DNA of 64,000 bases from Arenicellales bacterium (GTDB taxonomy: Bacteria; Pseudomonadota; Gammaproteobacteria; Arenicellales; JAJDZL01). Below are positions 17,254-24,741 of the stretch, in pieces. The stretch lies in NCBI GenBank assembly GCA_958295885.1, contig OY282380.1:62001-126000 (forward strand), in the 5' to 3' direction. Numbering within the stretch: position 1 is the first letter of the stretch; each line of letters opens with the position of its first letter. The notes below the pieces were generated by a model that saw nothing but the letters and a program-made list of their open reading frames with translations, ran no database searches and had not been told where the DNA came from. The position numbers were made by a program, and so were the translations under genes.

Positions 17254-18939
17254 GTGCACAGACTGACCGGCGGACAGGCGGTAGTCGAGTCGCTGCGCGC
17301 TGAAAATGTCGAACTCATATTCGGACTGATCGGTTCTGCCACCATGGAAATCTTCGATGCCCTGTATGACACCGAGGACATCCGCTTTATTGGTGTGCAT
17401 GACGAGCGTACCGGGGCACACATGGCCGACGGGTTCGCTCGGGCATCCAGTCGGCCAGGGATCATTCTTGCCGGTCAAAACGGTCCAGGCGCAACCAACC
17501 TCGTCACTGGTTTGGCACAGGCTAAAGCGGCATACTCTCCCGTTGTTTCGATTTCAGGAGCGCTTTCCACCGAGCATGTCTACCGCGACGCCTTCCAGGA
17601 GGTTGATCAGCAATCACTGTTTGCTCCTGTTACCAAAAAGACTTGGACGGTTCCTCAGACAGCACGCGTCGCCGAAATGTTTCGCGAGACGTTTCGAGTG
17701 GCAACCGCACCGAGACAAGGACCCGTTCATCTGAATCTGCCGCGCAATGTTCTTTCGAATGCAGCGCATTTTCCACCATTCCAGTCACCGTCGGAGTACC
17801 GAGTTCAAAGGTCACCGTCTGGCAATGATGCCGATGTCATTCAAGCTGCCGAACTGCTGATCAATGCCGACCAGCCAGTCATAGTCGCCGGAGGAGGAAT
17901 CAAGAACTGTGACGGCCATCAATCGGTTCTGGCTCTTGCGGAATCACTGAATGCCCCCGTCGTAACCTCTCCAGGGCACGGTGATGCAGTTCCCCATGGA
18001 CATGATCTGAACGCGGGACAGATGGGGCCTCGTGGAAATTCGGTTGCATCCAATTTGGTGAAACATGCAGATGTAATATTGGCCTTGGGCACGAGACTCG
18101 GGTTTAATTCTACGTTCTATTCCTACGAACACATCAATGAACGAGCGAAGATCGTCCAAGTTGAGCTGGAACCAACTGAAATTGGGCGATATTTTCCGGT
18201 TGAGCTCGGAATTTTCGCTGATGCGACCACCGTGGCACAACAGATCTGCGAAAATTTGAGCGGATTGGAAGTGCGGGAATCCGTAAAGCGCTGGAGTGAG
18301 TCTTTCAGGAAAGAACGAGCGACCTATCTGAAAAATAGAGACGCGCCTTTGGCTGCTGACGAACATCCAATACAGCCGGAATCGCTGTTTAGGGAATTGC
18401 GTAGAGTTTTGCCAAAGAATGCTGCCATAACCTTGGATGCGGGCACTCTTTGTCTGCAGGCAACCGATGCTCTGAACTACTGGATGCCTCGTTCTTTGTT
18501 CACACCTTTAGATTTTGGATTGGTGGGATTCTCATTTGCATGCGGATTAGGCGTTAAGTTAGCGCTTCCTGACCGCCCTGTCGTCAGCCTGATGGGAGAT
18601 GGTGGTTTTGGCATGACCCTTTCGGAGCTCAGCACGGCCGTCGATCACGATATCTGCACGGTCACAATCGTTTTGAACAATCAATGCTGGGGTGCAGAAA
18701 AGGCGTATCAACGCGATTTTTTTGACAGTCGTTTTATCGGTGCTGACGTCAGCAGCCCTCCATTTGACCAAGTCGCGGAGCTGTACGGAGCAGTTGGTTA
18801 TCGAGTCGAACGCGTATCGGAAATTGGTGGCGCAGTGAATGCCGCACTAAATTGCGGCAGACCAGCGGTCATTGATCTGATCGTTGACCCGAATGCTTTG
18901 TACAGTTTTCGTCGAGATTCGTTTCAGCATCGAGCCTGA
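17254..18939 (+). CDS. TPP-dependent acetolactate-synthase-like enzyme, related to sulfoacetaldehyde acetyltransferase (Xsc)
   Basis: 561 residues with three TPP-enzyme domains. PYR domain: FGLIGSATMEIFDAL, VHDERTGAHMADGFARAS (catalytic Glu), GQNGPGATN and AFQEVDQQSLFAPVTKK. A central domain contains ADQPVIVAGGGI. PP domain: VVSLMGDGGFGMTLSELSTA with the VLNNQCWGAEK cofactor asparagine. The IIGS-type opening, QNGPG and FQEVDQ resemble Xsc more than biosynthetic IlvB, but Xsc is usually a little longer. Xsc converts sulfoacetaldehyde plus phosphate to acetyl phosphate and sulfite. GTG start at 17254. A sulfopyruvate-decarboxylase-like pair (10407-11512), which would make sulfoacetaldehyde, is 6 kb away. 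The identity remains tentative; other 2-oxo-acid or aldehyde lyases are possible. Confidence 0.7.
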   Translation: MHRLTGGQAVVESLRAENVELIFGLIGSATMEIFDALYDTEDIRFIGVHDERTGAHMADGFARASSRPGIILAGQNGPGATNLVTGLAQAKAAYSPVVSISGALSTEHVYRDAFQEVDQQSLFAPVTKKTWTVPQTARVAEMFRETFRVATAPRQGPVHLNLPRNVLSNAAHFPPFQSPSEYRVQRSPSGNDADVIQAAELLINADQPVIVAGGGIKNCDGHQSVLALAESLNAPVVTSPGHGDAVPHGHDLNAGQMGPRGNSVASNLVKHADVILALGTRLGFNSTFYSYEHINERAKIVQVELEPTEIGRYFPVELGIFADATTVAQQICENLSGLEVRESVKRWSESFRKERATYLKNRDAPLAADEHPIQPESLFRELRRVLPKNAAITLDAGTLCLQATDALNYWMPRSLFTPLDFGLVGFSFACGLGVKLALPDRPVVSLMGDGGFGMTLSELSTAVDHDICTVTIVLNNQCWGAEKAYQRDFFDSRFIGADVSSPPFDQVAELYGAVGYRVERVSEIGGAVNAALNCGRPAVIDLIVDPNALYSFRRDSFQHRA

Positions 18940-19640
18940 ATTCGTACGGCCCATTGGGCAGTACGGAACTGATCCACGAATTTCACTGCGGCGAAGGCAG
19001 CCTCTTCGACCGTCGCTGACACTTGAAGCGGATTAACGCCTTGGACGCCGGATGCATTGGCGCTTCTCGCTGCGAGAATCTGCATGTGCTTCGAACCCTC
19101 AATAAATCGCACGATGCTTCTGTGCTGAAACGAGATACGACGCTGCAAAGTTCGAGACTGATCCACGAAGCCCAGTCGTTACGACCACGTCGCCGTTTTA
19201 ATCAATCCGAAGACAACTGGAACACGTCACCCTCGCTCTTGAGATTTTGCCTCCAGCTGCTGCAGGCCACAAATTCCAACGAGCAATTGACATGAGTCGG
19301 ATGCAGATCGGAGCCAGAGTGAATTATCATTACATTTTCCAATGGAAACGTATCCGCTGGATTCAATTTACAGCCATGAAAACGGCAGAAACATCATTTG
19401 AGACAATAAATTCTATGGTTTCAATTAGAAGCCCGCTATTGCAGGGAGCTTGTCGCAGCTTTCAGTGGGGTGGAGCAGATGATCCCTGCCCTGTGCAGAT
19501 AGAGCAATTCGGCAGCGGATGTTCAACGAAAATTTGAGAATATTTCCTAGTATGCTGGAATTGCGACATTGCTCCACCATTTATCAAATAAGAAAATGCC
19601 GCGAAACCCTAAACACTGACTTAAATCACGAATTATTCGC
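18940..19640. other. Gene-poor interval with an unassigned minus-strand frame
   Basis: The minus-strand frame at 18924-19166 (80 codons) contains IEGSKHMQILAARSAN and LQVSATVEEAAFAAVKFVDQF, which looks protein-like, but I cannot name a family. It overlaps the end of the TPP gene and lacks a plausible upstream extension. It may be the tail of a decayed gene; the rest of the interval shows nothing recognisable. Confidence 0.35.
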
Positions 19641-20822
19641 ATGAAATACAATTTACATGAAAGTGATGAACTTGCTTTACGCAACCTGCTGAAGGTTCGA
19701 CCCGCCTGGCATTCCAATCAATTGGCTCGCGACGCGATAGGATTGGCGGAAACCACAATTCTTCATGCTGGCCCGCCGTTTGAGTCGGTGCATGAAATTC
19801 CACAGCCAGTTCTCAATTCTGCATTCTCTGCGGCTGTTTTTGAAGGAATAGCGTCCAATTTTGAGGAAGCCAAAGAACTCGTATTCAACAAAACGATTCG
19901 CTTTGAACCTGCTCAGGACCATGGTGTTGTCGTGCCTCTCGCGGCTGTCGCGTCTGCTTCGATGTGGCTTCATGAGGTAATGGACTCAGCAGATCCGACA
20001 GCTCCCAGAGCCTACACACCATTTAATGGAGGTAACGGACCTGCCATGCGACTCGGGCTCTGCAATGAAGATGTCGTCAATCATTTTCGCTGGATAAACA
20101 GTCAATTAGCCGGCGCATTGCAGGATCTTCAACCGAAAGACCTGGAACTCATTCCGATTGCTGCAGACTCATTGCAAAGAGGTGATGACTGCCATGGCCG
20201 TACGATTGCTGCAACTCAAATTCTCATTGAACATCTTCAACCAGGGATTCGTCAGTATGCTGACGCTTTGAAGTTCTTATTGGAAGGCCCGAGTTTTTTT
20301 CTGAATCTCTGGATGGCAGCCTGCAAATGCATGCTGCTAAGTGCGTCAAATGTCCCGCAAAGCAGCGTAATCACAGCCGCGGCGGGAAATGGTTCACAGG
20401 TAGGATTTCAAGTGTCTGCTCAACCCGGCGTGTGGATTACCTGTCCAGCAGCAGTTCCTCTTGGAGACCTTGGAGAATTCGGCGAAAGTCGCGCATTGGG
20501 CGCGATTGGTGACAGCGCTGTCGTTGACCTCTTTGGATTGGGTGCGATGGCAATATCCTTTGCTCCGGAACAGCATAAATTTTTCCGCACTTATCTGCCT
20601 GAAGATACTACGAATCTGCCAGCACAGTTACTGCCCTTCATACATGATGAATTTGGTTCACTGAACTTAAGAACAGGATTATGCGTGCGCCAGATCATTG
20701 CTGAGAAGACTACGCCTGTCGTGAGCCTGGGTATCATCGACAATGAGGGCGAAGCCGGTCGTCTCGGCGGTGGAATCTATCGGTATCCTCTGGAACTATT
20801 TTCAAGCGCTAATCTGACTTAA
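19641..20822 (+). CDS. DUF1116 family protein (AllG/YlbE-like)
   Basis: 393 residues of the DUF1116 family: LHAGPPFESVHEIPQPVLNS, AVFEGIASNFEEAKEL, HGVVVPLAAVASASMWLHEV, GDDCHGRTIAATQ, and a closing GGGIYRYPLELF. In E. coli the homologue YlbE (AllG) works with FdrA (AllF) and YlbF (AllH) as oxamate carbamoyltransferase in allantoin catabolism. Here no fdrA or allH homologue and no carbamate kinase is visible, so the protein stands alone and its reaction is unclear. It may act on another carbamoyl compound. It has its own upstream spacer and no downstream partner on the strand. Confidence 0.8.
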   Translation: MKYNLHESDELALRNLLKVRPAWHSNQLARDAIGLAETTILHAGPPFESVHEIPQPVLNSAFSAAVFEGIASNFEEAKELVFNKTIRFEPAQDHGVVVPLAAVASASMWLHEVMDSADPTAPRAYTPFNGGNGPAMRLGLCNEDVVNHFRWINSQLAGALQDLQPKDLELIPIAADSLQRGDDCHGRTIAATQILIEHLQPGIRQYADALKFLLEGPSFFLNLWMAACKCMLLSASNVPQSSVITAAAGNGSQVGFQVSAQPGVWITCPAAVPLGDLGEFGESRALGAIGDSAVVDLFGLGAMAISFAPEQHKFFRTYLPEDTTNLPAQLLPFIHDEFGSLNLRTGLCVRQIIAEKTTPVVSLGIIDNEGEAGRLGGGIYRYPLELFSSANLT

Positions 20823-21022
20823 GGACGCGCTCAGCTCTCCGATCTTGAAATAAGACTGTAAAAACCTATTAAAACCAAACGCTCCTCATCTGATCTCAAC
20901 TTCTAAGAATTCCGGCTTGGAATTCAGAATCAGTTCGAAATCATTTAAGATATTTTTGGACCCATCAAACGGATCGCATGCAGAATTCCGCCTGTTTTGA
21001 ATTCCGAAAATTTGAATCTGAA

Positions 21023-21499
21023 CTACATCTGGGACTGCAGGTAATTGCTTAATCCCATCTTCTCAATCAAGCCATGTTGCTGCTCCAGCCAATAAATATG
21101 ATCCATTTCGGTATCGTGAAGCAGCGTTTGGAGAATGTTTCTCGTTTCATAATCCGCCAATTCTTCGCACAGCTGAATTATTTCTCTCAGCATGCGTGCG
21201 ACTTCAATTTCCGAATTCAGATCATTGCTCAGCATCTCAATGACTGAATCGCCCACATTCGGTTTTTCTTTCTGAGCATAGTCCGGGTTGCCTTCCAGAA
21301 ACAGCATCCGATTCACAATGGCGTCGATGTGCGTCTGTTCTTCCTCCATTTCATGCTGCATCTGCACATGAAGCTTGTTGAGTCCCCAGTCCAAATACTT
21401 GCCGGAATGCGCCAAGTATTGATCACGCCCTGCGATTTCCTTATTCAATAGATTTTGAAGACTGTCCAGAATTCTTTGGTCACCTTTCATTTGTGTCAT
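21023..21499 (-). CDS. bfr: Bacterioferritin, ferroxidase-competent subunit lacking the haem methionine
   Basis: 158 residues of the bacterioferritin family, a four-helix-bundle iron-storage protein that assembles as a 24-mer. The dinuclear ferroxidase ligands are all present: Glu21, Glu54, His57, Glu97, Glu131 and His134 (E. coli positions 18, 51, 54, 94, 127, 130). The haem-ligating methionine (E. coli Met52) is Gln55. The start ATG overlaps the stop of the upstream bacterioferritin gene by four bases, so the two are translationally coupled. Together they should form a mixed shell: this subunit oxidises iron and the other provides haem. Such paired Bfr subunits are known in Neisseria and Magnetospirillum. 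Confidence 0.93.
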   Translation of the reverse strand: MTQMKGDQRILDSLQNLLNKEIAGRDQYLAHSGKYLDWGLNKLHVQMQHEMEEEQTHIDAIVNRMLFLEGNPDYAQKEKPNVGDSVIEMLSNDLNSEIEVARMLREIIQLCEELADYETRNILQTLLHDTEMDHIYWLEQQHGLIEKMGLSNYLQSQM

Positions 21500-21966
21500 C
21501 CACCTGTTTGAGATTGAATGTAGTTTTCGATTCCCAGTGAATCAATTAACCACGATTGAGTTTCAAGCCTGTCAATATGTTCTTCCACCTGGTTCAAAGC
21601 CGGAATCAGCAGCGAGCGACTCTCATAATCCGTTGATTGTTCACACAGTTTGATCGACCGCTGGTACTGAGTCCTTGATTGAGTCATCAGAGATAAATCA
21701 CAGCTGACGATTTCCGCGACATCTTCTCCAACTAGAATTTTTCCAAGTGCCTGAAGATTCGGAAGTCCTTCGAGAAAAAGTATTCTGGCGATCAGCGAGT
21801 CAGCAGTTTTCATCGCACCAATAGAAGCTTGGTAACTTGCTTTCGCAAGATTTTCCAAACCCCAATTCTGTGCAATCCGCGAGTGCAGGAAGAACTGATT
21901 GATAGCGGTCAGCTCCAGTTTCAGGTTCTGATTGAGCGGTTGAATGGATGACGGATGATCTTTCAC
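21496..21966 (-). CDS. Bacterioferritin, haem-binding subunit with a degenerate ferroxidase centre
   Basis: 156 residues, clearly bacterioferritin (LNQNLKLELTAINQFFLHSRI, NWGLENLA, ILFLEGLPNLQALGKI, EEHIDRLETQ). Met52 in GAMKTAD keeps the haem-ligand position. The ferroxidase centre is broken: Glu51 is Ala51, His54 is Thr54, and Glu94 is replaced by Met. Glu18 and the Glu/His pair near residue 130 remain. It therefore probably supplies haem and structure rather than iron oxidation and depends on the coupled downstream subunit. First gene of the two-gene operon; a bacterioferritin-associated ferredoxin gene lies at 24461 on the other strand. Confidence 0.9.
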   Translation of the reverse strand: MKDHPSSIQPLNQNLKLELTAINQFFLHSRIAQNWGLENLAKASYQASIGAMKTADSLIARILFLEGLPNLQALGKILVGEDVAEIVSCDLSLMTQSRTQYQRSIKLCEQSTDYESRSLLIPALNQVEEHIDRLETQSWLIDSLGIENYIQSQTGG

Positions 21967-22370
21967 TGTATGAGTTACCTGGCAAATTTATTCGTCGAAT
22001 CTATCTTTCAACTAATTGACATTAGACAAAAACTAGAATATGGATTTGAAAAAAAGCCCTAATTGGAAGACCTATCTTTCGAAACAATCAAAAAGCCTTG
22101 CAATTTATTCTTAAATCAAGCTTCAATTTCACCCAACAGGTGAAGTCGTCACAACCAACTCAGAGATACAAGGCTGATGAAGAATATACAGTACAAACTC
22201 ACTCAAACTAAACAAAAAATCCACAAACACATGCCCTTCCCGGTCCAGTCCAAAACTTGAATGAATTATTTGATTCTTTCATGGGCTCTCATCCTGCGGA
22301 GCATGGGAGACACCGAAGCAGCTGTGCTGGCACGTAAGAGATTGAATCTCAGCTCAGCGGACGGGAATTG
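21967..22370. other. Intergenic region, bfr promoter side
   Basis: About 400 bp between the bacterioferritin start and the DUF1127 terminator. AT-rich, no reading frame of note; it should hold the bfr promoter. I found no convincing Fur box by eye. Confidence 0.4.
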
Positions 22371-22399
22371 AAAAAAATGGCCACCAGGGGACGGTGGCC
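22371..22399 (-). terminator. Rho-independent terminator of the DUF1127 gene
   Basis: On the minus strand GGCCACC (22393-22399, complement) pairs with GGTGGCC (22379-22385, complement), a perfect 7-bp GC-rich stem with a 7-nt loop. It is followed directly by A and seven U residues. It lies 38 bp after the stop of the DUF1127 gene. Confidence 0.9.
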
Positions 22400-22436
22400 G
22401 TAACGTAGGAGGATAAAGCTACTAAATGAGAATCTG

Positions 22437-22766
22437 TCAGGCAGCAATGCGAATTTGAGGAACTGTATATACCTCAACCGGAGTAATTTTGGAAATTGTT
22501 GGTTCGACTACTCCTTCTTCACTTGCCACACCTTTTAAATTTGCGTCAATAACGTCTTTAATTGCGTATCTCGGAATACCGATGTCGTATAGCTGAGCGT
22601 CACTCAGGCTCTCCAAGGCTCGAATGGATTTTTTTCGCACTACAGCTTTTTTGTATGCAAACCATACTCGACCGATCGCACTTCCGTATTCAGTGGTTCT
22701 TTTAGCACGCCTATGTGGGCGAATATCAATCATGTTGTATGTCATTTCCGTATACCTATTGTTCAT
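22437..22766 (-). CDS. DUF1127 (YjiS-like) domain protein
   Basis: 109 residues with a central DUF1127 core, RKKSIRALESLSDAQLYDIGIPRYAIKDVI, about 40-70. DUF1127 proteins are usually short, arginine-rich, often RNA-associated, and in some alphaproteobacteria act in RNA turnover and phosphate/carbon physiology; the role here is not known. This one has a longer than usual C-terminal extension (VEPTISKITPVEVYTVPQI). Three in-frame ATGs (22766, 22745, 22733) compete and none has a strong ribosome site. A 28-codon membrane peptide gene lies 31 bp upstream on the same strand, and an intrinsic terminator follows. Confidence 0.8.
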   Translation of the reverse strand: MNNRYTEMTYNMIDIRPHRRAKRTTEYGSAIGRVWFAYKKAVVRKKSIRALESLSDAQLYDIGIPRYAIKDVIDANLKGVASEEGVVEPTISKITPVEVYTVPQIRIAA

Positions 22767-22796
22767 AGCAAAATGCAGACCAAATGCAAATGTTTA

Positions 22797-22883
22797 TCAG
22801 TCGAGAATTTTGGTGAATAACAGAACTACGACTACTGCACCGAATAATGCCAATCCTGCTGGGTCATAAATCAAATGTAACAT
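22797..22883 (-). CDS. Small single-pass membrane peptide (28 residues)
   Basis: A minus-strand frame with ATG at 22881-22883, GGAG at 22891-22894 (7-nt spacing) and TGA at 22797-22799. The product starts MLHLIYDPAG and continues as one hydrophobic helix (LALFGAVVVVLLF), ending TKILD. One transmembrane span with a charged tail and a good ribosome site is typical of small membrane proteins that annotation pipelines skip. It is immediately upstream of the DUF1127 gene and probably shares its transcript. No known family can be named. Confidence 0.6.
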   Translation of the reverse strand: MLHLIYDPAGLALFGAVVVVLLFTKILD

Positions 22884-23713
22884 TGTTCTACTCCAAAATT
22901 TAGCCGACCGATTTGTTTGTTCGTTCGAATCAGGGTCAGGTTTTTTTTCTCCTTCAATGACCTTTCAACTGACTCTCTGATAATTTACTCCATTTTTGAC
23001 AAATTTCAAATGATTTATTTTCCTTTAACCATGAGTAATTACTCATGTATTAGATATGATATATTATCTGTATATTATTGATTTATAAGAAATAATATAT
23101 TCTATTACTATAGATAATAAATTGGTATTTGAAAATTCCATTCATGAATTAGGCAGTTTCGCTGTACAAGATTTTCTTGCACTTTTGTGAGTTGACTGAA
23201 TCCACAAATATTTTCTGAATCTCTCGCCATCGTTCAATTGATGACTGATTTTACGAATTTCCAAGCATTTGCCCCGTCAATTGCAATCGAACCGAGGCGG
23301 ATGTCCTTGAGCAGCTGGTAAAAACAGGCGGCTGCGGTAATTTTTCGGATTTCAGGCGCGCCGTGGCCTCGCCAGCGTCATGGGCGGCGGTTCTTTTGCG
23401 ATCCGGCGCCGGCTAGGCTGCTTTGGGCGGGTGCCAGGTTTTGACCAATGAGCGCATCTGATGTTTTCGGTCTGCCCGATAACGAGCCAGCGCCATGGCC
23501 ATCATGATGGCCATGGCAATGCTGTCGCTGCATGAAGGTGCCAGGCGTCCAGATGACGTGCTTGAACTGCAAATCGAAAAGCCGCTGATGACAACGATTG
23601 GGGCTTAAGCGGATTCCGTGCGCCCATACGCTAGGCAAAAGGGCTGCGACGCATTGGTCAGAGCAAGCCGACGCAGCCCGATTGTGTGGAAATCAACCGA
23701 CCTGCGCTGTTGA
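22884..23713. other. AT-rich then GC-rich interval without an intact gene
   Basis: Bases 22960-23130 are very AT-rich; from about 23280 to 23640 the sequence becomes markedly GC-rich. No intact gene is visible. The GC-rich part continues into the transposase remnant at 23714-23887 and is probably decayed inserted DNA. Confidence 0.45.
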
Positions 23714-23887
23714 CGGACTGTATCGAAACAGGTCTCTTTGGACATTGACGCGAGCGTGGTCGAATCCCACAAGCGAGATGCGAAATGGAGCTGCAGGAAG
23801 CAACTCGGTTGCACTCCGATGGCGGATATCCTGCCATTCGTCAATCTGGAGCGAGTCTTTTGGCAGCAATGTCTGCATCAGTTCTAA
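23714..23887 (+). mobile_element. Transposase remnant (IS1380/IS4-like DDE segment)
   Basis: The plus-strand frame reads RTVSKQVSLDIDASVVESHK, RDAKWSCRKQLGCTPMADIL and ends with a stop at 23885-23887. LDIDASVVESHK followed by a Y/G-x-P-M/L block about 15 residues later is the pattern around the first catalytic Asp of IS1380/IS4-type transposases (LDIDATVVES...GYxPL). Neighbouring frames are interrupted by stops and no terminal inverted repeats are visible. A transposase fragment is likely; the exact family is uncertain. Confidence 0.5.
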
Positions 23888-24020
23888 TTTGGATTTTTTA
23901 ATCTTCGGACTTGAGAAGTAATTGCAAATCATTATCATATGCATTATTATATGGTCCGTTATTCTCTTAGAAAAAATTTGCGCTTATCCCTAGTTCCGCA
24001 CTACTCAAAAAACAATTCTC

Positions 24021-24215
24021 CTAAAGCATTGATATCATGTTATTTTTGAAAATGACTGAATTGTACATGTAACAACATTTCGCGCCATTTTCTTTAGCTT
24101 CGTTTACCAGCGTTTTCGTTGCAATTCCGCCTTCATATTCAACGCCTGACCAGTAGGTAGGCGCATCTGGGTATTGTTTTTTGTTGGTGTAGGAAACTAC
24201 GGGTTTGATGAACAT
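24021..24215 (-). CDS. Possible small ORF, unknown
   Basis: A minus-strand frame of 64 codons from the ATG at 24213-24215 (an upstream GTG at 24284 would give 87). The product MFIKPVVSYTNKKQYPDAP continues with GVEYEGGIATKTLVNEAKENG and a CCYMYN segment. It looks protein-like but has no family I recognise and only a weak ribosome site. One of two 18-bp direct repeats overlaps its 3' end, and the other overlaps the GTG start region. Treat as tentative. Confidence 0.3.
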   Translation of the reverse strand: MFIKPVVSYTNKKQYPDAPTYWSGVEYEGGIATKTLVNEAKENGAKCCYMYNSVIFKNNMISML

Positions 24216-24302
24216 GATCTTAAAGAGTATTGTCAATGGGGTAATTATAGAGGATTGTAGTGGCTGTTTGGAGTGCTGTATCACTGTACATGTAACAACA
24301 TT
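24062..24302. repeat. Pair of 18-bp direct repeats, 223 bp apart
   Basis: TGTACATGTAACAACATT occurs at 24062-24079 and again, identical, at 24285-24302. Each copy contains the near-palindrome TGTACATGTAACA. They bracket the small minus-strand frame. They could mark a short duplication, an excised or inserted element, or paired binding sites. Confidence 0.6.
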
Positions 24303-24460
24303 AAGTTACTTGAGTTATAAAAGAAAAGATATTACTAATAAACAATAATATTTGTAAGATATTAGAATATAAATACTACAAATAATGATTTATTAAAAAT
24401 ATCTTCTAACAAATATTTTTGATATGGTTGATTGAGCGGCAAAAGTGCGGAACTTGGGTT

Positions 24461-24688
24461 ATGATCGTTTGTATTTGCAACAATATTTCTGACCGGCAAA
24501 TCAAGAAATTGGTTGAAGATGGCACATCGAGGTTCGGCGAGCTGCAGACGAAACTTGGAGTATCTACGAATTGTGGTACATGCAGGACTCTCGCCGAAGA
24601 GATTCTACGAAATCACACCTTAAGCCTGCGGTCTAATGAATCAAGCTTTATTCAAAGTCCGCCGATTCCCGCATTTCAAGGAACTTAA
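24461..24688 (+). CDS. bfd: Bacterioferritin-associated ferredoxin-like [2Fe-2S] protein
   Basis: From the ATG at 24461 the product is 75 residues: MIVCICNNISDRQIKKLVED followed by VSTNCGTCRTLAEEIL. Cys4, Cys6, Cys38 and Cys41 give the C-x-C-x31-C-x2-C pattern of Bfd (BFD-like fer2 domain). Bfd docks on bacterioferritin and reduces its core to release iron. The longer frame starting at 24419 has no support. A C-terminal tail of about 25 residues goes beyond the domain. The two bacterioferritin genes lie 2.5 kb away on the opposite strand, consistent with a shared iron-storage function. Confidence 0.88.
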   Translation: MIVCICNNISDRQIKKLVEDGTSRFGELQTKLGVSTNCGTCRTLAEEILRNHTLSLRSNESSFIQSPPIPAFQGT

Positions 24689-24741
24689 GAAGTCCCTGCA
24701 GGGATTCCTCTTTCCCTAGGCAGTCACCAATTCGTACATTG

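Noticed and set aside
18924..19166. 80-codon minus-strand frame with protein-like sequence
   Set aside because: Cannot be assigned to any family, overlaps the TPP enzyme end and lacks a start with a ribosome site; kept only as an interval note.
23918..23936. Fur-box-like sequence (AATCATTATC preceded by a weak left half)
   Set aside because: The right half fits the consensus fully but the left half only about 4 of 9 positions, and no gene starts at a suitable distance; the region holds a decayed transposase.
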